From: Aidingimonas lacisalsi
GTDB lineage: Bacteria; Pseudomonadota; Gammaproteobacteria; Pseudomonadales; Halomonadaceae
Length of the DNA stretch: 56,836 bases
Reading direction: 5' to 3'
Assembly (NCBI RefSeq): GCF_008079445.1
Contig: NZ_VRYH01000012.1
Span: 1-56,836, forward strand
In this document: in pieces, positions 1 through 5,858 of the stretch
How the letters are laid out: each line of letters opens with the position of its first letter
How positions within the stretch are numbered: the first letter of the stretch is position 1
Program-made: the position numbers and the translations under genes
The notes under the pieces: generated by a model
Databases searched by the model: none
What the model was told of the DNA's origin: nothing
The model's input: only the letters and a program-made list of their open reading frames with translations

Positions 1-87
1 GGTGTCAAGGTAATTCCACATGTGTCGGATGTTGCGGTTGAAAGGTCGGGAGACGCATGGGGTGCATGTGCAATTCTCCTATGCTGA
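1..87 (+). CDS. Partial cassette gene, 3' end only (hypothetical)
   Basis: An open frame runs from base 1 and stops at TGA 85-87, giving the last 28 residues of a protein that starts outside the window. The frame ends five bases before an attC-like hairpin, the usual arrangement for the gene of an integron cassette. The visible tail is too short to identify. That it is coding is inferred from position and from the open frame alone. Confidence 0.4.
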   Translation, partial: GVKVIPHVSDVAVERSGDAWGACAILLC

Positions 88-91
88 TCGC

Positions 92-150
92 TCACTAACC
101 ATGGCATCCATGCGACCGCCGTGGGCGGCGCATGATGCCTGTCGTTAGGG
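92..150 (+). other. attC site of upstream cassette
   Basis: A near-palindromic stretch carries GGCATCCATGCG and its partner CGCATGATGCC around GACCGCCGTGGGCGG. It is bounded on the left by an ACTAAC box and on the right by GTTAGGG, which resembles the GTTRRRY core (last base off consensus). This fits a short attC; exchange would fall between G144 and T145. Confidence 0.7.
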
Positions 151-630
151 CTATAGCGGCAGGGTTCGTGCGGCCGCTTCTGCGGCTTGCTTACTCACCC
201 CAATTGCCAACAATGCCTCCCGAAGCATGCTTTTCTTCTGCCGATTTGGCGAGTTTGTCATCACCCAATAGTCAGTGCCTGGAATTTGTTTCGGCTGCGT
301 ACTGTTTCCTGACTGCTCAATCTCCTCTCGACTGCGTGCAAAATAAATTCGTTCCCGCCCTTGGATTGTTAGTATGTGATCAAAGGTATTCGGCTTCAGC
401 TTGTATGCTTCACCTAAAATAAAGAGAAACTGATCTACGGCGGTTTTAAACCTCAAACCGGGGTGCTCAAGAGCTTGGGCAAGTTCATGCGGCTGGGTTG
501 TTGAAGGAGCTTGTCCCTCATCGGACAGCCCAAAGATACGTCGGAGTATGCTGTTTGCAGATTCCCCAATTTCCATGGTTTGGCTGGCGATATAGGCGTA
601 CAGATCATCATCAATTTCTATAGTGCGCAT
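151..630 (-). CDS. seqA: SeqA-like hemimethylated-GATC binding protein in a reversed cassette
   Basis: The 159-residue product resembles SeqA (181 residues in E. coli), which sequesters hemimethylated GATC sites at oriC and restrains re-initiation. The N-terminus MRTIEIDDDLYAYIAS with IGESA and ILRR matches the SeqA oligomerisation helix-turn. The C-terminal DNA-binding part shows GRERIYF (residues 91-97), PGTDYWV (117-123) and the Asn-rich loop TNSPNR (125-130). A Thr that E. coli SeqA uses next to Arg116 is replaced by Glu here. I chose the ATG at 630 because GAGGAG lies 8 bases upstream and the family starts there; an in-frame ATG at 687 would add 19 unrelated residues. The gene lies between two attC sites but is transcribed against the array, so it needs its own promoter. 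Whether the host has a second, ordinary seqA cannot be seen. Confidence 0.85.
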   Translation of the reverse strand: MRTIEIDDDLYAYIASQTMEIGESANSILRRIFGLSDEGQAPSTTQPHELAQALEHPGLRFKTAVDQFLFILGEAYKLKPNTFDHILTIQGRERIYFARSREEIEQSGNSTQPKQIPGTDYWVMTNSPNRQKKSMLREALLAIGVSKQAAEAAARTLPL

Positions 631-710
631 GGCTCTTCTCCTCAGCAAGGCCTGAAATAAATTAAAGAGCTTTAAGCGCTTGGTCAAGCTTTTCTTGCTG
701 AGCTAGACTT

Positions 711-816
711 GCCCTAACCAATAGTTGCAGTTCGTTCCGGGCCTGACGGCCCTCCACCGGATAGCCTTGTCGCCGCTTCGCTCTGCCAAGGCTGCCGCTG
801 AACAACGGCGTTAAAC
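711..816 (+). other. attC site (about 105 bp)
   Basis: The site begins at the box CCCTAAC (712-718) and ends at GTTAAAC (810-816), a perfect GTTRRRY core. The interior has partly complementary arms (GCCTTGTCGCC, GGCTGCCGC, GGGCCTGACGGCCC). It is the longest attC in this array and closes the seqA-like cassette. Confidence 0.8.
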
Positions 817-829
817 ATAAGGAAGTTTC

Positions 830-1111
830 ATGGCACTAGTACACGAAGTTAGCTCAAGAGCAGTCGCAGACGTTTTGGTGTGTGAGGTAAGCTCGCGCGC
901 CGCTGCGGACTTGCTGGTTTGCAAGGTTGAATCCAGAAGTCCGGCCCGTGGCGAAGATGGCCTATGGTGTTCAGTGCCAAGCCGAGCAGCTGCGACCTCA
1001 TTAATACACTGGGTTAATTCACGCAGTGTGGCAGATTTGTTGGTTTGCTTCGTCAGTTCTAGGACTGCTAGTGGCTGGCAGGGCGAACATGAGCTAGAGG
1101 GCAAGCTGTAA
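830..1111 (+). CDS. Septknot/DUF6150-type repeat protein (integron cassette)
   Basis: This 93-residue protein is built from about seven copies of a short unit of the form V-x-S-R-x-x-A-D-L-L-V, for example VHEVSSRAVADVL, CEVSSRAAADLL and CFVSSRTAS. This pattern matches the DUF6150 family as I recall it, which structure prediction describes as a 7(1) knotted fold ('septknot') and which is common in integron cassettes. The biological role is unknown. Start: ATG at 830 with AAGGAAG five bases upstream, just after the attC core. There is no signal peptide or membrane segment. Family assignment is from the repeat pattern only. Confidence 0.75.
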   Translation: MALVHEVSSRAVADVLVCEVSSRAAADLLVCKVESRSPARGEDGLWCSVPSRAAATSLIHWVNSRSVADLLVCFVSSRTASGWQGEHELEGKL

Positions 1112-1112
1112 T

Positions 1113-1169
1113 GTTTAACAAGCGGCAGCAGCGGACTCGCTCTGCTCGCCGCTGTGCCGGGCGTTATGC
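1113..1169 (+). other. attC site
   Basis: It runs from GTTTAAC (1113-1119, perfect RYYYAAC) to GTTATGC (1163-1169), with arms AAGCGGCAGCAGCG and CGCCGCTGTGCC folding on each other around a CTCGCTCTGCTCG centre. It separates the septknot-type and CPBP protease cassettes. Confidence 0.85.
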
Positions 1170-1183
1170 CGAAGGATGCACTG

Positions 1184-1954
1184 ATGACAACAGCAGGGCC
1201 CATTAAACCCCAGCGACTTCGACTTGGCTTATGCATGTGGGTTGCGGGCATGCTCGGCGTGGTCGCGCTCACTGTCACTGTGCTACCACAACTTGTGGCT
1301 GACGTGACGCTCGCTGTGCCCCTATGGTTGGTGTTACTTGCAAGCACTGCGCAGAGTGCGCTTTTAGTCGCTGTTGCTGTGTGGTTGGGCGTGGTGCTGG
1401 CGCCGAAAGTTGACTTTCGAGCTGCTGCTTTTGAGGCCGCAGTGACTGCAGGATCGATCAGGTCAGCCCTTCGGCCGCAGCTCCGACCCAGTCTGGTCGC
1501 CGGGGTCGTGGGGGGAGTTGGGCTATTCGCAATTGGCGGTTTCGGCTTCCCAGCGGCCCTCGCTGAGGTGGAGCAGCAATTTACAGTGCCGATAATTGCG
1601 CGTGTGCTCTATGGCGGGGTCACAGAGGAATTGCTTTTACGATGGGGGCTAATGACAGTCTTGGTATGGCTGGCATGGCGGTTCCTGCAACATCGGAGCG
1701 GTACGCCTCGGCCCCTCTATGTCTGGCTGGCCATCATCGTGAGCGCGCTGCTTTTCGGCGTGGGCCATTTACCAGCGGCAACAATGCAGGCAGGCGAGTT
1801 AACGGGCTACGTGGTGCTGTTCATTGTCGGAACTAATACCGCATTCGGGGTGCTGTTCGGTTACCTGTATTGGCGATATGGCTTGGAAGCGGCGATAATC
1901 GCTCACGCTTTCGCACATTTAGTGAGCTATGTTTTGAGCTTGGGAGTGGCATAA
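1184..1954 (+). CDS. CPBP-family intramembrane protease (Abi/CAAX type)
   Basis: This 256-residue polytopic membrane protein carries the three CPBP (Abi, CAAX prenyl protease 2-like) motifs in order: EE at 148-149 with Arg153 (TEELLLRWG), F191-x3-H195 (FGVGH), and H241-x3-H245 (HAFAH). In the family these residues form the glutamate/histidine active site inside the membrane. Bacterial members act on membrane peptides, in bacteriocin self-immunity or as regulators; the substrate here is unknown. Several hydrophobic segments flank the motifs. Start: ATG at 1184 with GAAGGA seven bases upstream; upstream starts would fall inside the attC core. The stop TAA lies inside the following attC. Confidence 0.85.
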   Translation: MTTAGPIKPQRLRLGLCMWVAGMLGVVALTVTVLPQLVADVTLAVPLWLVLLASTAQSALLVAVAVWLGVVLAPKVDFRAAAFEAAVTAGSIRSALRPQLRPSLVAGVVGGVGLFAIGGFGFPAALAEVEQQFTVPIIARVLYGGVTEELLLRWGLMTVLVWLAWRFLQHRSGTPRPLYVWLAIIVSALLFGVGHLPAATMQAGELTGYVVLFIVGTNTAFGVLFGYLYWRYGLEAAIIAHAFAHLVSYVLSLGVA

Positions 1955-2030
1955 CAATGTGCTGTAGTCGCTGCGCTCGGATCTTTGTTTCGCTTTCGCT
2001 CCACTGCGACCGCTAAGCACGGCGTTAGCC
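1949..2030 (+). other. attC site
   Basis: It runs from GCATAAC (1949-1955), which contains the stop codon of the protease gene, to GTTAGCC (2024-2030). Inner arms GTAGTCGCTGCG and GCGACCGCTAAGCAC are partly complementary. It separates the CPBP and GNAT cassettes. Confidence 0.8.
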
Positions 2031-2033
2031 ATC

Positions 2034-2543
2034 ATGGAAATACGGATAGCCACGCCCGAAGATTGCCGAGCCATCGCTGAGTTGCACGTTCATGTGTGGC
2101 AGCACGCTTACCGAGGCATTCTGCCGGAGCATTACCTTGCTGCCTTATCGGTGTCAGAGCGTGAGGCTATGTGGCGTCGCATGGTCGAACGGCTGCCAGC
2201 GCAATTGTTGGTGGCTTGTGTAGCCGGTGAGGTTGTTGGTTTTGTCGCCTTCGGGGCATCGCGTGACAAGGGGGAGCCGACCGACCGAGCAGAGATTTTT
2301 GCCATCTATGTCAACGTTGCATGTTGGTCCATGGGAGCCGGCTGTCTTCTGTGGCTACAGGCGCACCAACGCATTATGGCGGAAGGATACAAGTCGGTCA
2401 GTCTGTGGGTTCTCGCTGACAACGAAAGAGCGGTGCGGTTCTACGAGCGTGCAGGATTTGTAGTAGACCCACAGTCCCGCAAGTCGTTTGAGCTTGGCGG
2501 CGCCATGGTCGAGGAGCTTCGCTATGTCCGTTGTGTTGGCTAA
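2034..2543 (+). CDS. GNAT family N-acetyltransferase (cassette)
   Basis: The 169-residue protein has the GNAT fold signature: an N-terminal strand and helix (IRIATPEDCRAIAELH), strands with VGFVAFG, the acetyl-CoA motif A region (IYVNVACWSMGAGCLL, matching the R/Q-x-x-G-x-G/A loop with variation), and the C-terminal NERAVRFYERAGF motif B. Members transfer an acetyl group from acetyl-CoA to an amine. The acceptor cannot be predicted; the likeness is to general GNAT proteins, not to a recognised aminoglycoside enzyme. The ATG lies only three bases after the attC core and no clear ribosome binding site is visible, so translation may be leaderless-like or depend on read-through from upstream. Confidence 0.8.
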   Translation: MEIRIATPEDCRAIAELHVHVWQHAYRGILPEHYLAALSVSEREAMWRRMVERLPAQLLVACVAGEVVGFVAFGASRDKGEPTDRAEIFAIYVNVACWSMGAGCLLWLQAHQRIMAEGYKSVSLWVLADNERAVRFYERAGFVVDPQSRKSFELGGAMVEELRYVRCVG

Positions 2544-2597
2544 CAATTCGCGTCACACGGACGCACTAAAGTGCGCAGGTGCGCTCTGGCGTTATGT
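2538..2597 (+). other. attC site
   Basis: It runs from GGCTAAC (2538-2544) to GTTATGT (2591-2597). The arms CGCGTCACACGGACGCAC and GTGCGCAGGTGCGC form a compact hairpin around TAAA. It overlaps the stop of the GNAT gene. Confidence 0.85.
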
Positions 2598-2615
2598 AGA
2601 AAAGGAGTTCGACTT

Positions 2616-3434
2616 ATGAATGGTTGTGAACTTTCACAGTCTTTTGATTTCGAAGGACAGGAGATTCGATATGGTCGTTTGGGAGAGGGGCCGCCCCTGG
2701 TCCTTGTTCACGGAACGCCTTGGTCATCTTTCAATCTGCGCCACTTGATCCAGCAATTGTCACGGTACTACACGGTCTATTTTTTCGACTTGTTGGGCTA
2801 CGGCCAGTCGTGCAAAACGGAAGGTGACGTTTCATTGGGTGTGCAGAATAGAGTGCTGGACCGGCTTCTCAACTACTGGGAACTGGATAGTCCGATTATT
2901 ATTGGCCATGACTTTGGTGGCGCTACGGCTCTCAGAACCCACCTTCTCAATGACCGGCCCTTTAAGAAGATCATTTTGATTGATCCCGTCGCAGTCTCTC
3001 CCTGGGGCTCGCCTTTTTTCCGACACGTGAACGCCCACGAAGCCGCCTTTTCAGGATTACCCGACTACATTCATGACGCGGTCGTGCGATCCTATGTGCA
3101 AACGGCAGCTTTCAAACCGCTTGATGACGTAACCCTCGAAGGGATCGTTTTGCCGTGGACCGGAGCGCAAGGTAAGGCAGCTTTCTACCGCCAAATGGCT
3201 CAGGCGGATTCTAAGTACACTGACGAAGTTCAGGCACTTTATCCTACCATTACTACACCAACCTTGATTCTGTGGGGACGAGAAGATAGCTGGATCCCAC
3301 TTGAACGCGGGGAACATCTTCACAGAATGCTTCCGAATTCAGAACTCCGCATCGTTGATGGTGCAGGCCACTTGGTTATTGAAGAGAAGCCTGATGAGTT
3401 GGTGAAGGAAATTCTGGATTTTGTTCAGGCTTAG
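2616..3434 (+). CDS. Alpha/beta hydrolase with Asp nucleophile (dehalogenase/epoxide-hydrolase-like)
   Basis: This is a 272-residue alpha/beta hydrolase. The oxyanion segment is VHGTPW (31-36). The nucleophile elbow reads GHDFGG with Asp99 in place of the Ser of esterases. The acid is probably Asp224 (WGREDSW) and the base His252 (GAGHL). An Asp nucleophile is typical of haloalkane and haloacetate dehalogenases and epoxide hydrolases, so hydrolysis of a carbon-halogen bond or an epoxide is the best class-level guess. The substrate is unknown. Start: ATG at 2616 with AAGGAG eight bases upstream; an upstream in-frame start at 2571 lies inside the attC. Bounded by attC sites on both sides. Confidence 0.8.
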   Translation: MNGCELSQSFDFEGQEIRYGRLGEGPPLVLVHGTPWSSFNLRHLIQQLSRYYTVYFFDLLGYGQSCKTEGDVSLGVQNRVLDRLLNYWELDSPIIIGHDFGGATALRTHLLNDRPFKKIILIDPVAVSPWGSPFFRHVNAHEAAFSGLPDYIHDAVVRSYVQTAAFKPLDDVTLEGIVLPWTGAQGKAAFYRQMAQADSKYTDEVQALYPTITTPTLILWGREDSWIPLERGEHLHRMLPNSELRIVDGAGHLVIEEKPDELVKEILDFVQA

Positions 3435-3439
3435 GAACT

Positions 3440-3517
3440 ACATAACAATGCCATCCACCGAATGCCATAACCTGTGCTTCGCTCCGGTTCTGGCACCAGT
3501 GATGACTGGCGTTATAG
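3440..3517 (+). other. attC site
   Basis: It runs from ACATAAC (3440-3446) to GTTATAG (3511-3517), with arms CCATAACCTGTGC, CCGGTTCTGGCACC and CCAGTGATGACTGG giving a branched, imperfect stem. It follows the hydrolase gene. Confidence 0.75.
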
Positions 3518-3534
3518 CTTTTAAAGGACTCAGC

Positions 3535-3942
3535 ATGTGCGTCGAGATGGACCTATACAATGCCGCTGTTGACCTTATCCGGGATCGGCACCCCCAAGGC
3601 TGGGGTGGTGCAGCAGCGGTGATGACTTCAACTGGTCGCTTACTTACCAGCGTTGCTCCGGATACAAAGAATGACGCGCTGGCACTTTGCATGGACGTGG
3701 GAGCATATCTTGAGGCACATAAGTTTAATGAAGCCGTCACCCACTCTCTGTGTATTTACCGTGATGATGAGCTCTCTCCATTCAAGGTACTTACCCCCTG
3801 TGGTATCTGCCAAGAACGCCTTGTCCACTGGGGTGGAAGCGTTCTTGCAGCAATTACAAATGTTGAAAATAAGCTTATATTTACACCAGTTAGAGAGTTA
3901 CAGCCCTTTCACTGGTCAGAGGTCAATGGTGGCGAGCTATAA
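3535..3942 (+). CDS. Cytidine-deaminase-like zinc protein with Glu-to-Asp change
   Basis: This 135-residue protein is of the cytidine deaminase/blasticidin-S deaminase type. The zinc-binding PCGIC motif is at 88-92 (Cys89, Cys92), followed by QERL. The first zinc motif, normally C/H-A-E, reads L-C-M-D (Cys52, Asp54), so the Glu that shuttles the proton in active deaminases appears to be Asp. This could be a weak enzyme, an altered-specificity enzyme or a binding protein. Start: ATG at 3535 with AAAGGA six bases upstream; earlier in-frame codons fall in the attC. Gene and attC overlap at the stop. Deamination of a nucleoside-like compound is inferred from the fold only. Confidence 0.7.
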   Translation: MCVEMDLYNAAVDLIRDRHPQGWGGAAAVMTSTGRLLTSVAPDTKNDALALCMDVGAYLEAHKFNEAVTHSLCIYRDDELSPFKVLTPCGICQERLVHWGGSVLAAITNVENKLIFTPVRELQPFHWSEVNGGEL

Positions 3943-4010
3943 CAAGGCAAAGCAGTTCGCCCATGCGGCCCGGACCTCGCTGTGCTCGGCCGCTGTTTGC
4001 GTCGTTAGAA
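3937..4010 (+). other. attC site
   Basis: It runs from CTATAAC (3937-3943) to GTTAGAA (4004-4010). The arms GCGGCCCGGACC and CTCGGCCGC pair around CTCGCTGTG. It overlaps the stop codon of the deaminase-like gene. Confidence 0.8.
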
Positions 4011-4018
4011 GGTGAAGC

Positions 4019-4255
4019 ATGGACTGCATACATGAACGAGTGCTGGTAGGGAGTGAATCTGCCTGTCGTACCGGCGGGGACGGGTTCTGGGTCGTTCACG
4101 CCATGATCTTTCTCGCCAAGCTTGTAGGATTATTGCCTAATGACAGCTTCGACGTGGCACGGCGGAAGTTTGTGCAGAGCTTTCCCGGTTACGTGCCCGG
4201 CGGTGTAATCGAAAAGTATTTGACGTCTAACTGGAAAAAGCTAGATGCCTTCTAA
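4019..4255 (+). CDS. Small hypothetical cassette protein
   Basis: A 78-residue product lies exactly between two attC sites, with ATG at 4019 and GAAGGTGAAG just upstream. I do not recognise the family. It has a central hydrophobic stretch (VVHAMIFLAKLVGLL) and a basic C-terminal half (ARRKFVQSF, LTSNWKKL). The stop sits inside the following attC, the normal cassette arrangement, and this supports real coding despite the lack of a known domain. Confidence 0.6.
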   Translation: MDCIHERVLVGSESACRTGGDGFWVVHAMIFLAKLVGLLPNDSFDVARRKFVQSFPGYVPGGVIEKYLTSNWKKLDAF

Positions 4256-4323
4256 CAACAGCTTCAACCGGACTGGCTTTTCCGCTGGCGCGGGCTGCCG
4301 GCGGCTGAGCTTGAACGTTGGAC
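4250..4323 (+). other. attC site
   Basis: It runs from TTCTAAC (4250-4256) to GTTGGAC (4317-4323), which matches GTTRRRY exactly. The inner arms TTCCGCTGGCGCGGGC and GCCGGCGGCTGAGC are GC-rich and partly complementary. Confidence 0.85.
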
Positions 4324-4344
4324 GGCCCGAAACGGAGAATGCAC

Positions 4345-4752
4345 ATGTCATCATTAGAACGGCTCATCCCAGTGCTGGTTTATCGCGATATCGCGGTAGC
4401 TCACGACTTTCTCGTTCAGGCGTTCGGTTTCAAAGCCGGAGGCGTTGAGCGGGACGCCGATGGCAAGGCGGTACATGCCGAAGTCCGTGTCGGGGGCACA
4501 CCGGTATGGCTTCACCGAGTGACTACCGAGCACCAACTCGGTTCGCCGGAGACAGTGGACATGGCTGGCGCCGGGTTGGTGGTATACGTTTCTGACGTCG
4601 ACACTCACTTTGCAAACGCGCGAGCCGCCGGCGCAAGGATACAGTACGAGCCGACTGATCAACTCTATGGCCAGCGTGAGTATGAAGCGCGCGACCTGGA
4701 GGGTCATCGCTGGTGGTTTGCCACGCCGCTGTCAACCTCGACACCTTCCTGA
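4345..4752 (+). CDS. VOC superfamily (glyoxalase/bleomycin-resistance-like) protein
   Basis: The 135-residue protein has two beta-alpha-beta-beta-beta modules typical of the vicinal oxygen chelate fold: IPVLVYRDIAVAHDFLVQAFGF, then V-x-L-H, and a second half with LVVYVSDVDTHFANARAAGA, REYEARDLEGHRWWF. Family members bind a metal or sequester drugs. The DLEGHRW end motif is typical of glyoxalase/dioxygenase-type VOC proteins of unknown substrate. Start: ATG 4345 is preferred over ATG 4339 because GGAG (4334-4337) is then seven bases away. The cassette is bounded by attC sites on both sides. Confidence 0.8.
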   Translation: MSSLERLIPVLVYRDIAVAHDFLVQAFGFKAGGVERDADGKAVHAEVRVGGTPVWLHRVTTEHQLGSPETVDMAGAGLVVYVSDVDTHFANARAAGARIQYEPTDQLYGQREYEARDLEGHRWWFATPLSTSTPS

Positions 4753-4758
4753 CGGGCC

Positions 4759-4818
4759 GTCCAACAACAGCATGCAGCGGACGCGCAGAAAACTGCGCGC
4801 CGCCGCTGAACGTTATGT
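4759..4818 (+). other. attC site
   Basis: It runs from GTCCAAC (4759-4765, perfect RYYYAAC) to GTTATGT (4812-4818). The arms AGCGGACGCGCAG and CTGCGCGCCGCCGCT pair around AAAA, giving a strong hairpin. It separates the VOC cassette from the toxin-antitoxin cassette. Confidence 0.85.
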
Positions 4819-4833
4819 TTCGTAGCGCCTTCC

Positions 4834-4883
4834 TTGCCCATCTCATGGGGATAGCGTACACTTTAAAGTACAGCTAGATGTAC
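4834..4883 (+). promoter_or_regulatory. Promoter and palindromic operator of the toxin-antitoxin cassette
   Basis: A -35-like TTGCCC (4834-4839) and -10-like TACACT (4857-4862) are 17 bases apart. Just downstream lie a perfect palindrome ACTTTAAAGT (4860-4869) and an inverted repeat GTACA-N6-TGTAC (4868-4883). Phd/ParE-type modules are usually autorepressed by the antitoxin at such palindromes. The promoter would let the cassette be expressed without the integron promoter. Confidence 0.55.
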
Positions 4884-4896
4884 ATAGGTAGTTTCC

Positions 4897-5178
4897 ATGT
4901 CAAGAGTTCGCGTCGATGAAGATATCCGGCCCCTGTCTGAGTTTCGGGCGGGTGTTGCCACATTTGTAAAGCAGATCCATGAAACCCGCCGGCCTATGGT
5001 GTTAACCCAGAGGGGACGTGGAGTTGCCGTACTGGTGGATGTCCAGGAATACGAGAGAATGCAAGAGCGCCTAGAGTTGCTGGAAGAGGTCTGCAAAGCC
5101 GAAGAGCAGATAGCTAATGGGGAAGGCATTCCTCATGAGGACGCAAAATCACGAATTCTGGGCAGGCTGGCGGAATGA
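4897..5178 (+). CDS. Type II antitoxin, Phd/YefM family
   Basis: This 93-residue protein has the Phd/YefM N-terminal DNA-binding pattern: an early IRPLSEFR segment, then FVKQIHETRRPMVLTQRGRGVAVLVDVQEYERM, where the antitoxin dimerises and binds its operator. The C-terminal part is charged and would wrap around the toxin. The stop overlaps the toxin start by four bases (ATGA), implying translational coupling. It lies behind a cassette-internal promoter and palindromes. In an integron such modules are thought to stabilise the array by killing cells that lose the cassette. Confidence 0.9.
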   Translation: MSRVRVDEDIRPLSEFRAGVATFVKQIHETRRPMVLTQRGRGVAVLVDVQEYERMQERLELLEEVCKAEEQIANGEGIPHEDAKSRILGRLAE

Positions 5179-5477
5179 GGGTTGTTTGGTCTCCACTTGC
5201 CCTGGAGCGCGTTGAGGATATCGCCCAGTATATAGCGGAAGATAAACCCAGCGCTGCGGTTGAGTGGGTTGAAGGTATCTTTGACACCGTGGAGCGGCTG
5301 GCTGATTTCCCTGAAAGTGGACGCATCGTTCCTGAGGTGGGGGGACGTCGCATTAGGGAAGTTATATTTGGAACATATCGGATTATTTACAGCGTCAGAG
5401 AGCAGGTTGATATTCTGACTGTACGGCGTAGCAGTCAATTACTGCGGATGTCTGAGATTGATGATGAAGAAATATAA
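5175..5477 (+). CDS. Type II toxin, RelE/ParE family
   Basis: The 100-residue product matches the RelE/ParE fold: N-terminal WSPLALERVEDIAQYI helix, a middle segment with RLADFPESGR-V-PE, and the C-terminal strands REVIFGTYRIIYSVREQVDILTV-R. The R-P/SGR-VPE and YRIIY elements are typical of ParE-type toxins, which poison gyrase, while RelE members cut mRNA on the ribosome; the sequence alone leans to ParE. It is coupled to the antitoxin by a four-base overlap and ends inside the next attC. Confidence 0.9.
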   Translation: MRVVWSPLALERVEDIAQYIAEDKPSAAVEWVEGIFDTVERLADFPESGRIVPEVGGRRIREVIFGTYRIIYSVREQVDILTVRRSSQLLRMSEIDDEEI

Positions 5478-5549
5478 CCAAGCCATTAAATACCCTCCCT
5501 GCGGTCGCCGGACCTCGCTTCACTCGGCCGTTTATGGCAGGCGTTATGC
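5472..5549 (+). other. attC site
   Basis: It runs from ATATAAC (5472-5478) to GTTATGC (5543-5549), with arms CCCTGCGGTCGCCGG and CGGCCGTTTATGGCAGG pairing imperfectly around ACCTCGCTTCACT. It contains the toxin stop codon. Confidence 0.8.
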
Positions 5550-5603
5550 AGACATTCCCAAGTCTTGTTGAAGGGTGTCACATGACGACTGACAATTCGG
5601 GTC

Positions 5604-5760
5604 ATGATCAAAACCTTTGCAGACAATCGAACTCTAGATCTTTACTCAAAGGGTGAGTCCAAGAAGTTTCCTGCGGACGTCGCATCGAGAGCTGCCAGAA
5701 ACTTGAGTACGTGAATTTGGCTGAACGCTGGAAGACTTGATTGCTGCGGGCACAAGGAAG
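5604..5760 (+). pseudogene. Decayed HigB/RelE-type toxin fragment
   Basis: An ATG at 5604 opens a frame MIKTFADNRTLDLY... with FPADVASRAAR, which is the N-terminus of HigB-type toxins, but it stops at 5712-5714. Shifting frame at AAGCC-AGAAAC restores KLEYVNLAER, and a second shift near 5725 restores LEDL, as in the family (RKL-Y-...-LEDLR). After that no similarity remains, and no antitoxin gene follows. The fragment fills the long leader of this cassette, in front of the YdeI-like gene. Confidence 0.6.
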
Positions 5761-5858
5761 TGGCCGGGAGTTCTGAACAGCCGTTCGAGGAAATGGAAGA
5801 AATTGCAAGAAAGCTGGCGTTTTATGAGGGGAGACACGTACCGCTCGGAGAAATAACT

